Positions 1-6,523 of a stretch of 17,543 nucleotides of DNA are shown piece by piece; positions within the stretch are counted from its first letter, which is position 1, and each line of letters starts with the position of its first letter. The DNA is from Lentzea aerocolonigenes (GTDB taxonomy: Bacteria > Actinomycetota > Actinomycetes > Mycobacteriales > Pseudonocardiaceae), in the NCBI RefSeq assembly GCF_000955955.1, contig NZ_JYJG01000460.1, forward strand, positions 1 through 17,543, given 5' to 3'. The notes below the pieces were generated by a model. The model was not told the DNA's origin. It did no database searches and was given only the letters and a program-made list of their open reading frames with translations. Made by a program: the position numbers and the translations under genes.

Positions 1-20
1 CCCGGACTTCGATACAGGCC

Positions 21-722
21 CTAGCGGCCGCGACGGGGCTTCGCGCGCTTGGCGGGCTGCTTCTTCTGCCCAGGCGCGGGACCCCGTCGCTGCTGTTGCT
101 TCGGAGCCTGCTTCTTGACCGGCTCCGGGCCGCGGGTGCTGTTGACCGTGCGGCCGCGGACGATGCCGATCATGTGCTCGACCAGCTCGGGGTTCTCGTC
201 GCGGATCGGGAACGCCAGCGCCACCCGTGACTGCGGGGCGTCTGCGAGCGGCACGTACTTGAGGTCCTTGCGGTGGTGCAGCCGCGCGAGCGACTGCGGG
301 ACGACCAGCAGCCCCACTCCCGCGGCGACGAGCTCGATCGCGTCCGCGGTGGTCGCCGGCCGTTCGACGGGCGGCTGGCCGGGGATCGCGTCCCACTCGA
401 GCGTGTCGTCCAGCGGCTGCCAGAGGACGTGCGTCGAGAGGTCCTCAAGGGACAGTTCGTCGGCCGCCGCGAACTCGTGGTCCTTCGGGAACACGACGAC
501 GGTGACCTCGGTGTAGAGCGGGATGGCGTGCAGGTCCTCGCGGTCGCCCGGCAGCCTGAGCAGCGCGGCGTCGGCCTCACCGGCGCGCACCTTCTGGCCT
601 GCCTCGGCGATGGTCACCTGTACGAGGGTGAGCTCGGTCTCCGGCAGGCGTTCCTGCCAGACCCGTGCCCACTTGCCCGGCGTCACACCTGGGACGTACG
701 CGAGCGTGAACGATCCGGTCAC
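21..722 (-). CDS. Stand-alone LysR-type substrate-binding domain protein
   Basis: The 233-residue protein reads as the effector-binding half of a LysR-type regulator: an alternating beta/alpha periplasmic-binding-like fold with family-like stretches such as GEADAALLRLP, YTEVTVVVFPKDHEFA and AAGVGLLVVPQSLARL. The N-terminal winged helix-turn-helix of about 60-90 residues found in complete LysR proteins (usually near 300 aa) is absent; the first residues (MTGSFTLAYVPG) already form the first strand of the effector domain. The last 35 or so residues are a basic Lys/Arg/Gln/Pro tail (for example KKQAPKQQQRRG), which could touch nucleic acid. The start is a GTG at 722-720. No Shine-Dalgarno precedes it, but TAGCCT lies six bases upstream, which fits a leaderless transcript. 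It is divergent from the DUF5997-like gene. The role is inferred: ligand sensing, possibly through a partner that supplies DNA binding. The fold assignment is fairly safe; the function is not known. Confidence 0.85.
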   Translation of the reverse strand: MTGSFTLAYVPGVTPGKWARVWQERLPETELTLVQVTIAEAGQKVRAGEADAALLRLPGDREDLHAIPLYTEVTVVVFPKDHEFAAADELSLEDLSTHVLWQPLDDTLEWDAIPGQPPVERPATTADAIELVAAGVGLLVVPQSLARLHHRKDLKYVPLADAPQSRVALAFPIRDENPELVEHMIGIVRGRTVNSTRGPEPVKKQAPKQQQRRGPAPGQKKQPAKRAKPRRGR

Positions 723-728
723 GTGCTG

Positions 729-734
729 AGGCTA
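729..734 (-). promoter_or_regulatory. Putative -10 element of a leaderless promoter for the LysR-like gene
   Basis: On the minus strand TAGCCT fits the actinobacterial -10 pattern TAnnnT. Exactly six bases separate it from the GTG start at 722, the spacing expected when transcription begins at the start codon. No ribosome-binding site is visible. A -35 box 17 bp away would fall at 752-757, on top of the opposite promoter's -10; no good match to TTGACA is seen there. Confidence 0.45.
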
Positions 735-748
735 CCCGACTCTCCCGT

Positions 749-754
749 TACCCT
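749..754 (+). promoter_or_regulatory. Putative -10 element of a leaderless promoter for the DUF5997-like gene
   Basis: TACCCT fits TAnnnT and lies seven bases before the ATG at 762, again consistent with a leaderless mRNA. A hexamer 17 bp upstream (726-731, CTGAGG) matches TTGACA at three positions and overlaps the -10 of the divergent gene. The two promoters would compete for the same 39-bp gap. Confidence 0.45.
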
Positions 755-761
755 TTGTGTC

Positions 762-1139
762 ATGAAGTCGCAACAGACCATGAAGCCCGCCACCGCCGCC
801 AAGAAGCTGGGCGTGTACCTCGAGGCCACGCCCGAGGAGTTCCAGGCGGGTGTGGTGTCGCGCGACGAGCTGAACGAGCTGCAGGCCAACCCGCCGCAGT
901 GGCTGGCGGACCTGCGCCGCAACGGCCCGCACCCCAAGCAGCTCATCGCGCAGAAGCTCGGCATCTCGACGTCGGGCCTGGTGCGCGCCGGCATCACCGA
1001 GGCGCTCACCACCGAGCAGATCAACGCGATCAAGGACGAGAACCCGGAGTGGCTGGTCCGCGAGCGCGCGACCTACGTGGAGTTCAAGGCCGAGGAGGCG
1101 CGCCTCGCGGAGAAGGCGCGCCTCGACGAGCAGGAGTGA
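762..1139 (+). CDS. DUF5997-like small protein with a helix-turn-helix-like segment
   Basis: This 125-residue soluble protein resembles the actinobacterial DUF5997 family (recognised from memory of MKPATAAKKLGVYLEATPEEF-type N-termini, not from a search). Residues 23-54 (TPEEFQAG...QWLADLRRNG) look like packed helices. Residues 58-79 (PKQLIAQKLGISTSGLVRAG) have the spacing and the turn (LGIS) of a helix-turn-helix. Residues 100-125 form a charged amphipathic helix rich in Glu, Ala, Arg and Lys. The frame is open far upstream, but the extension runs through the divergent gene and has atypical composition. The ATG at 762 was chosen because a -10 element sits seven bases before it; an in-frame ATG at 780 is the alternative. 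Its stop is one base from the stop of the convergent secreted-protein gene. Function unknown; DNA binding is an inference from the helix pattern. Confidence 0.8.
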   Translation: MKSQQTMKPATAAKKLGVYLEATPEEFQAGVVSRDELNELQANPPQWLADLRRNGPHPKQLIAQKLGISTSGLVRAGITEALTTEQINAIKDENPEWLVRERATYVEFKAEEARLAEKARLDEQE

Positions 1140-1140
1140 C

Positions 1141-1569
1141 TCAGCAGCGCTGTTCGGTCTCGCCCGCCCAGACCACGTCGCCACCGGCGCCGGCCGCGCC
1201 GTAGCCCTTGGTGCACTTGTCGACGGTCGAGAGTCCGTCGGACCACACCTCGCGGTCGTTCGCGGCGTCGACGTTGTAGCCCTTGAGGTGGCCTTCCACG
1301 TAGAGGCCGGCGCCCGCGGTGAAGCCGCGGTGCGTGCTGGCCCACGACTCCCACACCCAGGTGTAGCCGTAGTTCTTGTTGCAGCCGAGGAACTGCTTGA
1401 CCGACATCACGGTGTTGCCGCGGGTGTCCTTGACGATCTTCGTCGCGCCGATCTGGGTGACGCGCGCACAGCCCGGTGCCGACTCGGCGCTCGCCGGGGT
1501 GCCGCCCAGCAGCGCGATGCCGGCGGCGAGGCCGACGGTGAGCACGACGCTCTTCAACTTCGTTGCCAT
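1141..1569 (-). CDS. Small secreted protein with four cysteines, function unknown
   Basis: The 142-residue product begins with a Sec signal peptide: a basic start (MATKLK), a hydrophobic core (VVLTVGLAAGIALLGG) and an AxA cleavage site (TPASA|ES) after residue 28. The mature part, about 114 residues, has four cysteines (34, 63, 119 and the final residue 142), enough for two disulfides, and is rich in Gly, Trp and Tyr (YGYTWVWESW near 67-76). There is a faint resemblance to small secreted DUF2690/YjfA-like proteins (a strand pattern followed by Cys and Trp), too weak to assign. The ATG at 1569 was chosen because it starts directly with the signal peptide; an in-frame extension to 1653 would translate through the palindrome and into the P450 3' end. 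No Shine-Dalgarno is seen. It converges on the DUF5997-like gene with one base between stops, so neither has its own terminator. No visible link to polyketide synthesis. Confidence 0.8.
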   Translation of the reverse strand: MATKLKSVVLTVGLAAGIALLGGTPASAESAPGCARVTQIGATKIVKDTRGNTVMSVKQFLGCNKNYGYTWVWESWASTHRGFTAGAGLYVEGHLKGYNVDAANDREVWSDGLSTVDKCTKGYGAAGAGGDVVWAGETEQRC

Positions 1570-1574
1570 GGTCG

Positions 1575-1612
1575 AGCACCGTGTCAGCGCGCGCTGACAC
1601 GGTGCTGACACG
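1575..1612. promoter_or_regulatory. Perfect 32-bp palindrome plus a third half-site: operator or terminator
   Basis: Bases 1575-1606 form an uninterrupted perfect palindrome with 16-base arms (AGCACCGTGTCAGCGC and its complement). It contains CGTGTCAGC at 1580-1588 and GCTGACACG at 1593-1601. A third copy, GCTGACACG at 1604-1612, is in direct orientation exactly 11 bp after the second, one helical turn away. It lies between the P450 stop (1622) and the ATG of the secreted-protein gene (1569). The half-site geometry suggests a dimeric repressor operator. The fold could also serve as an intrinsic terminator for the PKS-P450 operon, although no U-tract follows on the minus strand. Confidence 0.6.
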
Positions 1613-1621
1613 TGATGGCTG

Positions 1622-2806
1622 TCACCAGGTGAGCGGGAACTTCTCCAGGCCACCGGCGAGGCGGCCGCCGGGGTGCGACTCCAGTTCGGACTCGGGCACG
1701 GCCAGTTTCAGTCCGGGCAGGCGTTCGAAGAGCGTCGTGAACGCGACGGCGAGGATGATCCGCACGAGCGGGGCGCCGGTGCAGTGCCGCATGCCGTGGC
1801 CGAACGTGAAGTGGTGGTTGGGCGAGCGGGTGACGTCGAACTCGTGCGGGTCGTCGAACGCGCGCGGGTCGAAGTTGGCGAGGCTGAAGTCCAGCATCAC
1901 CAGGTCGCCCTCCTTGATCGTGACGCCGCCGACCTCGATGTCCTCGCTGGCGTAGCGGGGCAGGACGGGCGAGCTGATCGTGGCGCGCATGACCTCGTCG
2001 ACCGCCTGGGCCATGATCGCCGGGTCGGACATGGCCTTCTCGCGCTGCTCGGGGTTGCGCAGGAACAGCAGCACGCCGAAGTCGAGGTGGCTGGCGAGGC
2101 CCGCGAGGCCGGTGAACAGCAGCGTGACGACGTGCAGGCCGATTTCCTCGTTCGTCAGGCCGGTTTCGACGAAGCGGGAGATGACGTCGTCGCCGAGGTC
2201 GCTCCGGCGCCGTTCCCCGATCTCGGCGGCGAACCCGAACAGCGGGTCCATGCCGGCCTCGGCGTGCTGCTGGTCGGACGCGCCGACCGTGTCCATCATC
2301 TCGAGGAGTTTGCCGCGGTCCTCTTCTGGGATGCCGACCATGTCGCACAACGCCTGCTGCGAGTAGTCCATCGAGTAGGCGTCGTGCAGGTCGACCGGTG
2401 GGCCGGCGGCGATGATGGCGTCGAGCTTGGCGTTCGCGATGGCCTCGACGCGCACCTTGCGTTCGATGACGCGGCGGGCGGCGAAGCTCTTGGTGTAGAG
2501 GACGCGTTTCTTCTCGTGGCGTTCCTTCTCGACCTCGATGTCGTCGCTGGTGACGAGCATGTCGAGCATGGGGTTGCGCAGGAACCTCGGCGCGGTGGCG
2601 GGGTCTTTGTGGCTGCGGCCGAGTTTGTTGTTCTGCAGCAGCGACTTCACCTCGGCGTGGCGGGTGACGAGCCAGCCCTCGTCGCCCGCGGGCGTCCGGA
2701 TGCGGCACACCGGAGCCTGCTCCTGCAGCCGGAGCCGGAGTTCGCTGAACGTCAGGATCGACGGCAGTTCGACCCCGATCAGGGGCAGTTCCTGGGACGT
2801 GGTCAT
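1622..2806 (-). CDS. Cytochrome P450, probable post-PKS tailoring oxidase
   Basis: The 394-residue soluble bacterial P450 is of normal length. Signatures: C-helix HxxxR (H97-R101, HEKKR), K-helix ExxR (EVMR, 271-274), an Arg in DVTR near 327, and the heme loop FGHGMRHCTG (335-344) with Cys342 as the axial thiolate. The I-helix is odd: TLLFTGLAGLASHLDF (228-243) aligns with the usual AGx[D/E]TT, but the acid and alcohol that normally deliver protons to heme-bound oxygen are Ala235 and Gly236. It may therefore rely on substrate-assisted proton delivery or do unusual chemistry. Its ATG overlaps the PKS stop as ATGA (2803-2806), so it is translationally coupled and very likely oxidises the released polyketide. 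It needs ferredoxin and reductase partners, which are not in this window. The family is certain; the substrate and site of oxidation cannot be read from sequence. Confidence 0.95.
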   Translation of the reverse strand: MTTSQELPLIGVELPSILTFSELRLRLQEQAPVCRIRTPAGDEGWLVTRHAEVKSLLQNNKLGRSHKDPATAPRFLRNPMLDMLVTSDDIEVEKERHEKKRVLYTKSFAARRVIERKVRVEAIANAKLDAIIAAGPPVDLHDAYSMDYSQQALCDMVGIPEEDRGKLLEMMDTVGASDQQHAEAGMDPLFGFAAEIGERRRSDLGDDVISRFVETGLTNEEIGLHVVTLLFTGLAGLASHLDFGVLLFLRNPEQREKAMSDPAIMAQAVDEVMRATISSPVLPRYASEDIEVGGVTIKEGDLVMLDFSLANFDPRAFDDPHEFDVTRSPNHHFTFGHGMRHCTGAPLVRIILAVAFTTLFERLPGLKLAVPESELESHPGGRLAGGLEKFPLTW

Positions 2807-5800
2807 CGGGCGCCTTCCAGTTTCTCGATTCGGGTGCCGAGCCAGTCCTCCACGACCTCGGCGACAACGCCCGCGTCCTCCTTGACCATCGCCATGTGGT
2901 CGGTGGCGACGACGCGGATCTCATCGGCGGGCACGTCGACGTCCTGGTCCGTGGTGACGAGGTCGGTGCCCTTGACTTCGTTGGCACAACGGATGAGCAG
3001 CTTGGGAACCGTCGTGTGGAGGCCGGTGTCGATGATGAGCGGGAACCAGTGCGCCATCGCGGACAGGCGCGTGCTGTTCATGTTCACCGCTGGCGAGTCC
3101 ATGGTGTTGAAGTAGTTCGTGGTGACGGCGTCGAAGTCCATGCCCTCGCTGGAGTTGTAGTTCATGCTCAGGGTGTCGAGCATGATCACCGCTTCCGGGG
3201 TGATGCCCCAGGTCTCTTCCAGCACGGCGGCGGCGAAGTAGGCGAGGGTGCCGCCGGAGGAGTGTCCGACCAGGACGAACGGGTCGCCGTCGGTGCCGTT
3301 GAGGATGCTTTCGGCGACGAACCTGGCGGCGGCCTCGGTGGTCCTCGGGAGTGCTTCTCCCTCGCCGAAACCGATGAGCGGCAGTGCACTCACGTGTCGC
3401 CTGCCCCGGAGGTGGGCGGCGAGCCTCGCGTACATGTGCACGCCGGCCGTGGCTCCCGGGGCGCTGACGCAGACGAGCTTCGGGAGCTTGGGGCCGTCGG
3501 CGAGCGTGACCGGGACGGGCAGGTCTTCCAGTTCGGCCGGGCTGTCGAACATCGGGCGCAGGTTGGCGACCGCCTTGAGCATCCTGAGGCCTTCGACGAC
3601 CTTGCCCGTGGTGACGCTTTCCATGAACAGGCCGAAGACCGTGTCGCTCGGGTCTGCCGCTCCGGCCGTCTTGCCGGGGCCGCTGATGGTGCCGAGCTCG
3701 GCGTCGACCTTCTGCGCGAACGCTTGTGGTGTGCCGCTGTCGAACACGGCGCTGCCGGGGAGTTTGAGGTTGAGCATGTCGTTGATCTGGTTGCGCAGCT
3801 CGACGGCGATGAGCGAGTCGAAACCGAGCTCCAGGAAGTTCTTGTCCTGCTCCACTTTGGACACGTCGTTGTGGCCGAGCAGGGCGGCGCACGTGCCGAG
3901 GACGAGCTCACGGACCTGGGCGGCGCGCTCGTCCTCGTCGAGGTTGCGGAGTTTGTCGAGCACGGTGACAGCGGCCATCTGGCTCTGCTGCGGGAGGTTC
4001 TGCTCGTCGACGATGTCGCGCAGCAGCGGGGCGACGCGCTGCTGGTCGCGGTTGACGTGCATGGGGATCACCGCGCGTTTGTTCTCGGCGAGGGCGGCGT
4101 CGAACAGCGCGAGGCCCTGTTCGGCGGCCAGCGGGGGCATGCCGGAGCGTTGGATGCGGTCCATGGCGGCGTCGCTGAGACCCGCGGTCATGCCGCCGTC
4201 CTGCGCCCACGGGCCCCAGGCGAGGCTGATGGTGTTCTCGCGGGTGCCGGCGAGTGCGTCGAGGTAGGCGTTGGCGGCGGCGTAGTTGCCCTGGCCGGCG
4301 GCGCCCATGACGTTCGCGACCGAGCTGAAGAGGACGAGCAGCTTGAGGTCGTGCTGGGCCAGCAGGTGCGCCGCGTCGACCTTCGGGGTGAGGACGCTGG
4401 TGAGGCGGTCCGGGGTGAGGGCGTCGACCAGGGCGTCGTCGAGGATGCCCGCCGTGTGGATCACGGTGGTGAGCGGGCGTTCGGTGGCAGCGAACAGGGT
4501 CTGGACGTCGTTCGGGTTGGAGACGTCGGCGGCCGCGATGGTGATCTTCGCGCCCTTGTTCTCCAGTTCCTGCTTGAGGTTCAGCGCTCCTGGCGCTTCC
4601 TCGCCGCGGCGGCTGGCGAGCAGCAGGTGCCTGACTCCGTGGCGGGTGACGAGGTGCTTGGCGAGCTGTGCGCCGAGTCCGCCGGTGCCGCCGGTGATCA
4701 GGACCGTCTCGTCCTCTGCCCAGTCGTGCTTGGCGTCGGGGTTCTCGGGGAGTTCTTCGAGGCGGGCTACTTTGACCTTGCCCTGGCGGACGATGACCTG
4801 GGGTTCGTCGCCGTTGACCAGTTCGGTGAGCAGGGCGCCGGATACGTCGAGTCCGTCGCTGTCGACCAGTAGGAAGCGGCCCGGGTTCTCGGCCTGGGCG
4901 GTGCGGACGAGGCCCCAGACGGCGGCTGCGGCGAGGTCTTCGCCTGTTGCGGCGCCGCGGCTGACGAAGACGACCCGGGCGTTCTGGAAGGTGAGCGCTT
5001 CCTTGATGATGCTCAGGGCTCGCTGGGTGTTCTGGTGCACGCTTTCCGGCGTGTTCTCGCCTGTGACTGCCACGACGAACACGTCGGGGGTGGTGTGCTG
5101 GGCGGCCTCGGTGAGGGTTTCGCCGTAGCCGCTGACCGACTGGCCCGCCGCGTACAGGACGTGGGCGAGGTCGAACTCGTCGCCGCCGATGATGGCCCAG
5201 CGCGCACCGGTGATCGCTGGGGCGTCCACAGTGGACTTGACCCAGGTCACCTCGTACAGCGCGGGGCGGCTGGCGTTCGGCTGGGTGCCCGGTGCCATGG
5301 TGCTCCGCGGCCAGAACCGCTCGGTGTCGAACGGGTAGGTGGGCAGGCTGATCTTGTTGCCTTGTTTCGGCCAGTTGATCTTCGTGCCGGTGACGTAGAG
5401 CTTGGCCAGCGCGGTGATGAACGCCGTGACCTCGTCCTTGTCCTTGCGCATCGTCGGGATGGCGCGGTCGACGAGTGCGGCCAGGACGGCGCTCGGGCCG
5501 ATCTCGACGAAGGTGGCGTCGCCGATCTCGTTGATGTTGTCGGTGAACCTGACGGTGTCGCGGACGTGGCCGACCCAGTAGTCGGATCGTTCAACATTCC
5601 CACAAGTCACCAAAGGAATCGTCGGATTGTTGAACGAGATGCCCGCGATGGCCTGCTTGAAGTCGTCGAGCACGGGTTCCATCAGCGGCGAGTGGAACGC
5701 GTGGCTGACTTGGAGCTGCTTGCTCTTGCGATCGTCGAATCGTTCAACAATCCTACGTGCCTCTTGTTCAACACCGGCGATGACAACGGAGTCCTCGGCG

Positions 5801-6423
5801 TTGATGGCCGCGATGGAGACGCCGCTGGTGAGATGCGGGGCAATCTCGTCCTCGGCGGCCTGGATCGCGATCATCACGCCACCTTCCGGCAGCGCCTGCA
5901 TCAGCTTCGCGCGCTCGGTGACGAGCCTCGCGGCGTCCACCAGGCTGAGCACTCCGGCGACGTGCGCGGCGGCGATCTCACCGATGGAGTGCCCGGCGAC
6001 CTTGTCCGCCTTGAACCCGTAGCTCTCCAGCAGCCGGTACAGCGCGACCTCGAACGCGAACAACGCGGGCTGCGTGTACCCGGTCCGGTCGAGCGCGGCC
6101 TCGTCCTCCCACATGACCTGCTTGAGTTCTTGCGGCAGGTGCTTCAACACATCATCGAGGGCCTCCCGGAACCGCGGGAACGCCTCGTACAGCTCCTTGC
6201 CCATGCCCACGCGCTGAGCCCCCTGCCCGGAGAACAGCGCGGCGACCGGCTTGCGCTGCACCGTTCCGCTCGCGATCACCTCACCGTCGAGCACCACCGC
6301 GCGGTGATCGAACGTCGTGGGCCTCGCAGTCAGCAACGAGCAGGCGATGTCCTCGACATCACCCTCGATCCGGCCGAGCTGTTCGATCCGCGCCTTCAAC
6401 GCGCTCGCCGACTTGGCCGACAC
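2803..6423 (-). CDS. Type I PKS terminal module, AT-KR-ACP-TE part (separated from its KS by a frameshift)
   Basis: The 1206-residue frame completes the module whose KS lies in the next frame upstream. Order: end of the KS-AT linker (HPLVVSAKS at the start); AT with FSGQGAQR, GHSIGE and VSHAFH (5692-5703), a malonyl-CoA signature; post-AT linker PTYPFDTERFWP near 5309-5347; no DH or ER; KR with TGGTGGLG (about 4675-4712), LDD (B-type, D-hydroxyl) and catalytic Ser and Tyr (SSVAN, GNYAAAN; Tyr at 4282-4284); ACP with LGFDSL (phosphopantetheine Ser at 3814-3816); and a C-terminal thioesterase with GHSSGG (nucleophile Ser at 3259-3261), an Asp in VIMLDT and a His in VATDHM (2896-2898). It adds the last malonyl unit, leaves a beta-hydroxyl, and releases the chain by lactonisation or hydrolysis. 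The listed GTG start (6423) is the first available; the frame is actually open to 6483 and the GTG lies inside the linker, so it is probably not a true start. Confidence 0.9.
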   Translation of the reverse strand: MSAKSASALKARIEQLGRIEGDVEDIACSLLTARPTTFDHRAVVLDGEVIASGTVQRKPVAALFSGQGAQRVGMGKELYEAFPRFREALDDVLKHLPQELKQVMWEDEAALDRTGYTQPALFAFEVALYRLLESYGFKADKVAGHSIGEIAAAHVAGVLSLVDAARLVTERAKLMQALPEGGVMIAIQAAEDEIAPHLTSGVSIAAINAEDSVVIAGVEQEARRIVERFDDRKSKQLQVSHAFHSPLMEPVLDDFKQAIAGISFNNPTIPLVTCGNVERSDYWVGHVRDTVRFTDNINEIGDATFVEIGPSAVLAALVDRAIPTMRKDKDEVTAFITALAKLYVTGTKINWPKQGNKISLPTYPFDTERFWPRSTMAPGTQPNASRPALYEVTWVKSTVDAPAITGARWAIIGGDEFDLAHVLYAAGQSVSGYGETLTEAAQHTTPDVFVVAVTGENTPESVHQNTQRALSIIKEALTFQNARVVFVSRGAATGEDLAAAAVWGLVRTAQAENPGRFLLVDSDGLDVSGALLTELVNGDEPQVIVRQGKVKVARLEELPENPDAKHDWAEDETVLITGGTGGLGAQLAKHLVTRHGVRHLLLASRRGEEAPGALNLKQELENKGAKITIAAADVSNPNDVQTLFAATERPLTTVIHTAGILDDALVDALTPDRLTSVLTPKVDAAHLLAQHDLKLLVLFSSVANVMGAAGQGNYAAANAYLDALAGTRENTISLAWGPWAQDGGMTAGLSDAAMDRIQRSGMPPLAAEQGLALFDAALAENKRAVIPMHVNRDQQRVAPLLRDIVDEQNLPQQSQMAAVTVLDKLRNLDEDERAAQVRELVLGTCAALLGHNDVSKVEQDKNFLELGFDSLIAVELRNQINDMLNLKLPGSAVFDSGTPQAFAQKVDAELGTISGPGKTAGAADPSDTVFGLFMESVTTGKVVEGLRMLKAVANLRPMFDSPAELEDLPVPVTLADGPKLPKLVCVSAPGATAGVHMYARLAAHLRGRRHVSALPLIGFGEGEALPRTTEAAARFVAESILNGTDGDPFVLVGHSSGGTLAYFAAAVLEETWGITPEAVIMLDTLSMNYNSSEGMDFDAVTTNYFNTMDSPAVNMNSTRLSAMAHWFPLIIDTGLHTTVPKLLIRCANEVKGTDLVTTDQDVDVPADEIRVVATDHMAMVKEDAGVVAEVVEDWLGTRIEKLEGAR
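5224..5236. repeat. GTCCACAGTGGAC near-palindrome, copy 1
   Basis: This 13-bp sequence, symmetric about its central base, also occurs identically at 8601-8613. Both copies encode STVD in interdomain linkers. It may be a genome-wide short word; its role is unknown. Confidence 0.5.
5587..5773. repeat. Cluster of GGATTGTTGAACGA-type boxes inside the AT coding region
   Basis: GGATTGTTGAACGA occurs at 5624-5637 (plus) and as its exact complement at 5740-5753; TCGTTCAACATTCC at 5587-5600 differs from the latter at one base. A further GTTCAACA is at 5766-5773. The surrounding codons (AAT, ACA, ATT, ACT, TGT, GTT, CGA) are AT-richer than the rest of the PKS. The boxes look like regulator half-sites but fall inside the third AT. 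Confidence 0.6.
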
Positions 6424-6468
6424 GACCAGCGGATGCCTGCCCGCGAGGCTCCGGCCCCCTTCCGCTGT

Positions 6469-6523
6469 CTCACCCCGCCAGCGTCACCCCGCCAGCGTCA
6501 CCCCCGCCAGCGTCACCCCCAGC
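6469..6523 (-). repeat. Tandem GC-rich repeat in the KS-AT linker; site of the frameshift
   Basis: On the coding (minus) strand, in order of translation, there are a 12-bp unit (6523-6512, GCTGGGGGTGAC), a 15-bp unit (6511-6497, GCTGGCGGGGGTGAC), a 14-bp unit (6496-6483, GCTGGCGGGGTGAC) and a 14-bp unit (6482-6469, GCTGGCGGGGTGAG). The two 14-bp units each have four Gs where the 15-bp unit has five. With five Gs in both, the KS frame would read [10 protein letters not shown] and run straight into [20 protein letters not shown], the AT frame. As written, the KS frame stops at 6472-6470. Confidence 0.9.

Noticed and set aside
273..761. N-terminal extension of the DUF5997-like gene
   Set aside because: It would lie antisense within the LysR-like gene, has Arg/Val/Glu-rich shadow composition, and the ATG at 762 has a well-placed -10 element.
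1137..1143. Terminator between the two convergent genes
   Set aside because: Only one base separates the stop codons; no hairpin was seen there.
1570..1653. Longer start for the secreted protein
   Set aside because: The extra residues precede a complete signal peptide and would be encoded by the palindrome and the P450 3' end.
1584..2987. 467-residue minus-strand frame overlapping the P450
   Set aside because: Arg/Pro-rich out-of-frame translation of the P450 and TE; the P450 frame carries all family motifs.
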